Assembly: GCF_004006295.1 (NCBI RefSeq)
Contig: NZ_CP026095.1
Span: 517,501 to 581,500 of the forward strand
Length of the DNA stretch: 64,000 bases
Reading direction: 5' to 3'
From: Peribacillus asahii
Lineage (GTDB): Bacteria; Bacillota; Bacilli; Bacillales; DSM-1321
A program made the position numbers and the translations under genes. This document shows positions 59,435 to 64,000 of this stretch, in pieces; the stretch's first letter is position 1; the number at the start of each line of letters is the position of its first letter. The notes beneath the pieces were generated by a model that saw only the letters and a list, made by a program, of their open reading frames with translations, made no database searches and had not been told where the DNA came from.

Positions 59435-59483
59435 TTAGTATAAATAATTGAATTGAACAAGTCAATTAAAGGCAGGTGCAAAG

Positions 59484-62400
59484 GTGAAAAGTTTAGTTAA
59501 TTTTGTCTTGAAAAATAAACTAGCAGTTTGGTTACTGACAATTATCATCACTGTCTCAGGAATTTATTCCGGTACACGAATGAAAATGGAGACGATACCA
59601 GATATCTCAATTCCATATTTAATGGTAACAGCAGTGTATCCGGGTGCAACTCCTGAAAAAGTAATGGATGATGTGTCTATACCATTAGAGAAAACACTTG
59701 AAAGCTTAGAAGGAGTAAAAGCTATTTACTCAAATTCATATTCTAACATGGCAAGTTTGCAGGTAGAGTACAATTATGAAAAAGATATGGATGAAGCAAA
59801 GCGTGAAATCCAAGCTGTGCTTGATACAGTGTCACTGCCTGAAACTGTCGAAGAACCATCAATTTCTAAGATTAGTATGAATATGATGCCTGTTGTTGCA
59901 TTAAGTGTAAGCAGCACGGAAGAAGACATTGTCGGGCTAACAAAGACAGTCGAAGAAAGTTTATTGCCAAAGATTGAGAAAATTGACGGTGTTGCTTCTG
60001 CAACAATTACCGGTCAACATATTGAAGAAGTTGAATTAACATATGATGAAGAAAAAATGGCTTCTTTAGGCGTGACAGAAGAAGACGTTGAAAAGATGAT
60101 TCAAGCAAGTGATATGGCCGTATCGCTAGGTCTATTTGAGTTTGAAGAATCAGAAAAAGCCGTTTCCGTTGACGGGAAGTTCATGACAGCAAATGAGTTA
60201 AAGAAAATGTTAATTCCGGTAACACCATCAGCTGCAAATCCATCACCAGTTGTAGAACTTGGTGACATTGCAAAAATTGAAGTAGTTGGGAAAGTGGAGT
60301 CTGTATCTCGTACGAATGGTGAAGAAGCCATTGCAATTCAAATCGTAAAAGCACAAGATGCAAACACCGTAACAGTTGTTAATGAGGTAAAAGAGTTAAT
60401 GGAAGAAGAAGAGAAGAGCATTGACGGACTTGTTGTTGATATGACACTTGACCAAGGTGCCCCAATCGAGGAATCCGTTACAACAATGATTGAGAAAGCA
60501 GTATTTGGCGGTTTAATTGCTGTTTTAATCATTTTGCTATTCTTACGTGACTTCAAATCAACAATCATTTCGATTGTCTCCATTCCAGTTTCAATTTTCA
60601 TGGCATTATTATTATTAAACTGGATGGATATTACGTTAAATATTATGACGCTCGGTGCGATTACGGTTGCGATTGGTCGTGTTATTGATGACTCGATCGT
60701 AGTAGTAGAAAACATTTATCGTCGTTTGCATTTAAAGGGAGAGAAGCTGTCAGGGCGCGCGTTAGTTCGTGAAGCCACGATTGAAATGTTTAAACCAATC
60801 TTGTCATCTACATTAGTAACGGTTGCGGTATTCGCACCACTCATTTTTGTAGGTGGTATGGTTGGAGAGCTATTTATGCCATTTGCATTGACAATGACGT
60901 TTGCGCTTGGGGCATCGTTAATTGTCGCTATTACAATCGTTCCAGCTCTTTCTCATTTCTTGTTTAAGAAAAAATTATATAGTGAGAAAGCAGAAGGACA
61001 TCATAAAGAACAAGGGAAACTGTCAAAGTGGTATAAAGGAATTCTTAAATGGACATTGAACCATAAAATTGTCACTTCTGTAGTTGCTGTAGCGATGTTA
61101 GTAGGAAGTTTAATGTTAACACCACTTATTGGCTTTAGCTTCTTAGGTAGTGAAGAAGAGAAAGTGATGTATTTAACATACACACCAAAAGCTGGTGAAC
61201 TCGAAGAAGAGACGTTAGCCAATATGGCAGCCGTTGAAGAAAAAATGCTTAAGCGTGATGAAATTGATATTGTTCAAGTTTCTATTACAAATAGTACTGA
61301 TCCAACAGCGATTATGATGGGCGGAGGATCTGGCGGTGGGTTAATGTATTTAATCTTTGACCCAGACACAGAAAACTTTGCCGATGTAAAAGCAGAAATT
61401 GAAGACTATGTATTTAATATCGGTCAAACAGGCGAATGGAAGAGTCAAAACTTCTCAGCAGGTTCTGTTTCGAGCAATGAAATTAGCTACACATTCTACA
61501 GTGAAGATTTAGATGACTTAAATGAAGCTGTAGGAATGGTAGAAAAAGTATTAGCAGATAATGACGGCTTAAAAGATGTGTCATCTAGCACAGAAGAAAG
61601 CTATGAAGAATTCACATTCAAAGTAGAACAAGATGAACTATTACAATATGGTTTAACAACAGGACAAATTGTGCAGATGTTAAGCCCGCAAACGCAACAA
61701 AATGTATTAACAACAGTTGAAAAAGACGGAAACACGTTAGAAGTCATTGTACAACAAGAAGCTGAAGCAGCACCTAAATCCATTGATGATATGCTTGAAA
61801 AAGAAGTGCCAACCGCTTCAGGAAAAACAGTGGAGCTTTCAGAAATCGTAAAAGTAGAAGAAGGGTTCGCTTTAAATACGCTTTCTCGTAGTAAAGGTGA
61901 ATACTATGCGACAGTATCTGGTACGATTTTAGGTGATGATATTTCAAAAGTATCGGCTGAAGTGGATAAAGAGATTGATAAATTAGACTTACCAAATGGG
62001 GTTGAACTAGGTGTTGCTGGTGTAACAGCTGACATTAATGAAACATTCACACAACTAGGTCTTGCAATGGTTGCAGCGATTGCAATTGTATACTTTATCC
62101 TAGTTGTCACATTCGGTGAAGGTTTAGCGCCATTTGTGATTCTTTTCTCATTACCATTTGCAGTAATCGGTTCATTTGTAGGCTTATTAATTGCAGGAGA
62201 AACAATCTCTGTATCAGTAATGATGGGTCTACTCATGTTAATCGGTATCGTTGTAACAAACGCAATCGTACTTGTAGATCGAATCATTCATATGGAACGT
62301 GAAGGTATGCCGATGCGTGAGGCTATCCTTGAAGCAGGAGCAACGCGTCTACGCCCAATCTTAATGACAGCTATTGCAACAATCGGTGCATTAATTCCAC

Positions 62401-62567
62401 TAGCAATTGGCTCTGGTGGCGGCGGTTTAATTTCAAAAGGACTAGGTATTACAGTAATCGGCGGTTTAGCAAGTTCTACTTTACTGACGTTAATTATCGT
62501 ACCGATTGTATATGAAGTATTATCTAAACTATTTAAGAAAAACCGTAAAGAAATAGAAGAAAACTAA
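59484..62567 (+). CDS. swrC: RND multidrug/lipopeptide efflux pump (SwrC/YerP-like)
   Basis: A 1027-residue RND permease, full length with 12 spans and two large extracellular loops. Opening LVNFVLKNKLAVWLLTIIIT; proton-relay region IGRVIDDSIVVVENIYRRL in span 4; MGLLMLIGIVVTNAIVLVDR in span 10. B. subtilis SwrC exports surfactin and other drugs and supports swarming. GTG 59484 after GGCAGGTG is the start. Many codons are of the high-expression type. Confidence 0.93.
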   Translation: MKSLVNFVLKNKLAVWLLTIIITVSGIYSGTRMKMETIPDISIPYLMVTAVYPGATPEKVMDDVSIPLEKTLESLEGVKAIYSNSYSNMASLQVEYNYEKDMDEAKREIQAVLDTVSLPETVEEPSISKISMNMMPVVALSVSSTEEDIVGLTKTVEESLLPKIEKIDGVASATITGQHIEEVELTYDEEKMASLGVTEEDVEKMIQASDMAVSLGLFEFEESEKAVSVDGKFMTANELKKMLIPVTPSAANPSPVVELGDIAKIEVVGKVESVSRTNGEEAIAIQIVKAQDANTVTVVNEVKELMEEEEKSIDGLVVDMTLDQGAPIEESVTTMIEKAVFGGLIAVLIILLFLRDFKSTIISIVSIPVSIFMALLLLNWMDITLNIMTLGAITVAIGRVIDDSIVVVENIYRRLHLKGEKLSGRALVREATIEMFKPILSSTLVTVAVFAPLIFVGGMVGELFMPFALTMTFALGASLIVAITIVPALSHFLFKKKLYSEKAEGHHKEQGKLSKWYKGILKWTLNHKIVTSVVAVAMLVGSLMLTPLIGFSFLGSEEEKVMYLTYTPKAGELEEETLANMAAVEEKMLKRDEIDIVQVSITNSTDPTAIMMGGGSGGGLMYLIFDPDTENFADVKAEIEDYVFNIGQTGEWKSQNFSAGSVSSNEISYTFYSEDLDDLNEAVGMVEKVLADNDGLKDVSSSTEESYEEFTFKVEQDELLQYGLTTGQIVQMLSPQTQQNVLTTVEKDGNTLEVIVQQEAEAAPKSIDDMLEKEVPTASGKTVELSEIVKVEEGFALNTLSRSKGEYYATVSGTILGDDISKVSAEVDKEIDKLDLPNGVELGVAGVTADINETFTQLGLAMVAAIAIVYFILVVTFGEGLAPFVILFSLPFAVIGSFVGLLIAGETISVSVMMGLLMLIGIVVTNAIVLVDRIIHMEREGMPMREAILEAGATRLRPILMTAIATIGALIPLAIGSGGGGLISKGLGITVIGGLASSTLLTLIIVPIVYEVLSKLFKKNRKEIEEN

Positions 62568-62591
62568 TCGTAAAAGCTTGGTTTACAACAT

Positions 62592-62632
62592 AAAGCGCGT
62601 GTCGGATGGTCATTCCGATACGCGCTTTTATA
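62592..62632 (+). terminator. Terminator of the RND pump gene
   Basis: Stem AAAGCGCGTGTCGGA/TCCGATACGCGCTTT with one mismatch, then TTATAG. Confidence 0.88.
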
Positions 62633-62715
62633 GTGCTTCTTCATTTATAAAGAAATGGGCTTGTTTTCATCATCCTTTTTATTTACAAATATGGAATAAA
62701 TGCATATAATAATTA

Positions 62716-62730
62716 TTAACCAATGGTCAA
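62716..62730. promoter_or_regulatory. TetR operator, site 1
   Basis: TTAACCAATGGTCAA, which reads TTGACCATTGGTTAA on the other strand. It lies 15 bases before the TetR start, and its twin is at 63374-63388. Confidence 0.75.
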
Positions 62731-62745
62731 TAAAAGGAGTAAAGA

Positions 62746-63330
62746 ATGTCACCTAGAAAATCCGTTGAACAAGAATTAACAAGAGATATGATTATTGATA
62801 CTGCAAGAACTTTATTTGCGCAATCTGGCTATCAGCACGTATCTATGAGAAAAATCGCGCAGGCATTAGGGTATTCCCATGGTGCGCTTTATTATCATTT
62901 TCAAAATAAAGCGGAACTATTTTATGCAATTGTTGCTAAGGATTTCTCTTTATTAAATCATTTATTAATCGAAATTATGAATGAACAGCTGACGAACACG
63001 GAGAAGGTAAAGAAAATCCTGTTGCGATTTATTCAATTTGGTTTAGATTATCCGAATCATTATGAACTGATGTTTTTAACAAGAAACCGTGATATCCAGC
63101 AGCATTTACAACTGGCTCCAGCGGAAAGCTATGAGCAATTTGCACAGGCTTTGTCAACATTATGTGACTCGCGAGTAACCGCTCAAGCAATTTGGTCTGT
63201 TTTTTTAGCGGTTCATGGCTTTGTCAGCGTTCATTGTCGTAACGAGCAAACATATGAGGAAGTGGAAGGGTTAGCAAAGACTCATGTCAGATTTATGCTA
63301 AAAGGTCTTGGTATAGAAGAAGAGGGATAA
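62746..63330 (+). CDS. TetR-family regulator
   Basis: A 194-residue TetR protein: LFAQSGYQHVSMRKIAQALG then YSHGALYYHFQNKAELFYAI. It has a normal ligand domain with a TetR_C-type end (AIWSVFLAVHGFVSVHCRNE). It is flanked by two copies of a TTGACCA(T/G)TGGTTAA palindrome, one at its own promoter and one at the downstream epimerase-like gene. It should therefore control both. AAAGGAGTAAAGA precedes the ATG. Confidence 0.9.
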   Translation: MSPRKSVEQELTRDMIIDTARTLFAQSGYQHVSMRKIAQALGYSHGALYYHFQNKAELFYAIVAKDFSLLNHLLIEIMNEQLTNTEKVKKILLRFIQFGLDYPNHYELMFLTRNRDIQQHLQLAPAESYEQFAQALSTLCDSRVTAQAIWSVFLAVHGFVSVHCRNEQTYEEVEGLAKTHVRFMLKGLGIEEEG

Positions 63331-63370
63331 TTGCTGAAAAAATCGCCTAAGGGCGAATTTTTTCAGCAAT
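63331..63370 (+). terminator. Terminator of the second TetR gene
   Basis: Arms TTGCTGAAAAAAT and ATTTTTTCAGCAA around CGCC/GGCG; the 5' arm starts right after the stop codon. Confidence 0.85.
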
Positions 63371-63373
63371 TAA

Positions 63374-63388
63374 TTGACCAGTGGTTAA
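63374..63388. promoter_or_regulatory. TetR operator, site 2
   Basis: TTGACCAGTGGTTAA, identical to site 1 (reverse strand) except the centre base. It is extended by TTAA/TTAA flanks into a longer near-palindrome, and lies 21 bases upstream of the epimerase-like gene. Confidence 0.75.
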
Positions 63389-63409
63389 TTAATAAAGGGA
63401 GTGAATCAC

Positions 63410-64000
63410 TTGAGAAAAGCACTTGTATTGGGCGCAACGGGAAGCATGGGAAGTGCACTTGTTTACGAATTAGTGAATAGAGGAGTCGAAGTAACTGCCT
63501 TTGCCCGAAGTGGGGATCAGTTAAATAAGCTATTCGGAAATCAGCCAGTGAAGGTAACAATCGGCGATGTATTTCAACAAGATGATGTGGAGAAGGCTGC
63601 AGAAGGTATAGATGTTGTATTCCATGCTATTAATATCCCTTATCCAGAATGGCAGGAAAAGCAATCGATATTACTGACCAATATTTTAGAGGCAGTAAAG
63701 AAAACAGGAACGAAGCTTGTGATGATAGATAATATTTATGCATATGGAAGAAGTTATGGCGTTCCTGTTACAGAGGAAGTAAAGAAAAAACCACATACGA
63801 AAAAAGGGAATATTCGTTTACAGTTAGAGCAGATGGCGAAGCAGTCACGTGTACCACTTTTGATTACGCATCTTCCAGATTTTTATGGACCGAACGCTGG
63901 AAGTACATTGCTCAATTATACATTTCAAGCAATGATTCAGAATAAAAAAGCGAGGTATATAGGCAATCAAATGTTAGCCAGAGAATTTATTTATACACCA
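63410..64000 (+). CDS. NAD(P)-dependent epimerase/dehydratase-like protein, 3' end outside window
   Basis: 197 codons visible, running off the window in frame. The N-terminus RKALVLGATGSMGSALVYEL is a Rossmann fold of the NAD-dependent epimerase/atypical SDR type (G-A-T-G-x-M-G). Later FHAINIPYPEWQEKQ and DNIYAYGRSYGVPV include the YxxxR-like region. It probably acts on a small-molecule or sugar-like substrate; the exact reaction is unknown. The TTG start at 63410 follows AAAGGGAG. A TetR operator just upstream suggests induction by a toxic or signalling compound. Confidence 0.85.
   Translation, partial: MRKALVLGATGSMGSALVYELVNRGVEVTAFARSGDQLNKLFGNQPVKVTIGDVFQQDDVEKAAEGIDVVFHAINIPYPEWQEKQSILLTNILEAVKKTGTKLVMIDNIYAYGRSYGVPVTEEVKKKPHTKKGNIRLQLEQMAKQSRVPLLITHLPDFYGPNAGSTLLNYTFQAMIQNKKARYIGNQMLAREFIYTP

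Overview
The window looks like chromosomal DNA from a low-GC, aerobic, endospore-former-type Bacillaceae (Bacillus sensu lato). The grounds are AT-rich intergenic DNA, strong AGGAGG-type ribosome binding sites, a large multi-tRNA cluster of the kind that follows rRNA operons, a qoxABCD menaquinol oxidase, and families typical of Bacillus (YmaF, DUF421, DUF3006, BA3454 stress protein, FbpA-like peptide, YerO/SwrC, CstA/YbdD, TnrA and Fnr boxes). I cannot name the species.

Layout. 1-1362: fifteen tRNAs (the first cut by the window edge) and a terminator. 1500-3281: a DUF3006 gene whose upstream side abuts a TnpB-only IS605-like element. 3447-4031: queT under a translational preQ1 riboswitch. 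4262-4717: a GNAT acetyltransferase. 4967-15258: a sigma-54-type regulator divergent from a five-gene catabolic cluster (class III aminotransferase, aldehyde dehydrogenase, APC permease, two HyuA/HyuB-type ATP-dependent amidohydrolase subunits) with a clear -24/-12 promoter. 15291-24333: polysaccharide deacetylase, RluF, EamA transporter, a large TPR plus dynamin-like GTPase, YmaF, DUF421, a lipoprotein. 24540-28563: small membrane protein, HtrA-type protease, ZIP transporter, and a CzcD-type exporter with its ArsR regulator and operator. 28775-31982: a FeoB-like permease lacking its G domain, a small membrane peptide, a MocR regulator. 32285-33559: a graveyard holding a fragment of a second qoxD, a tnpB remnant and an IS3 remnant. 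33903-37763: intact qoxABCD. 37844-38302: another decayed stretch with a histidine kinase tail. 38339-40455: BA3454 peptide, DMT transporter, queF with a transcriptional preQ1 riboswitch. 40735-44370: aspartokinase, SulP transporter with an ArsR regulator and a 32-bp palindromic operator. 44432-46156: acyltransferase and a candidate Fur-controlled small RNA. 46308-54458: heterodimeric ABC exporter, cstA-ybdD, amtB-glnK and an FbpA-like peptide. 54681-58431: LytTR regulator, acetyl-CoA hydrolase/CoA-transferase, AI-2E permease. 58549-64000: YerO-like TetR with SwrC-like RND pump, then a second TetR and the start of an NAD-dependent epimerase-like gene.

How the genes work together. The 6.6-15.2 kb cluster reads as an inducible pathway: import of a cyclic amide or amino compound (APC permease), ATP-dependent ring opening (HyuA/HyuB), transamination of the resulting omega-amino acid, and oxidation of the semialdehyde. 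Lactams such as valerolactam or caprolactam fit this set, but hydantoins or oxoproline cannot be excluded. Queuosine supply is split over two distant preQ1-controlled genes (queT import, queF reduction). Metal handling (ZIP, CDF/ArsR, FeoB-like) is clustered at 26-30 kb.

The most unusual points are: the Fur-box promoter driving an apparently noncoding, terminator-bounded RNA on the minus strand at 45.8-46.1 kb; the inverted duplicate of the qoxD end and its terminator next to the intact operon; a probable ATT start codon for the permease; an IS insertion exactly at the DUF3006 start; and two near-identical TetR operators, one in front of the regulator and one in front of its neighbour.
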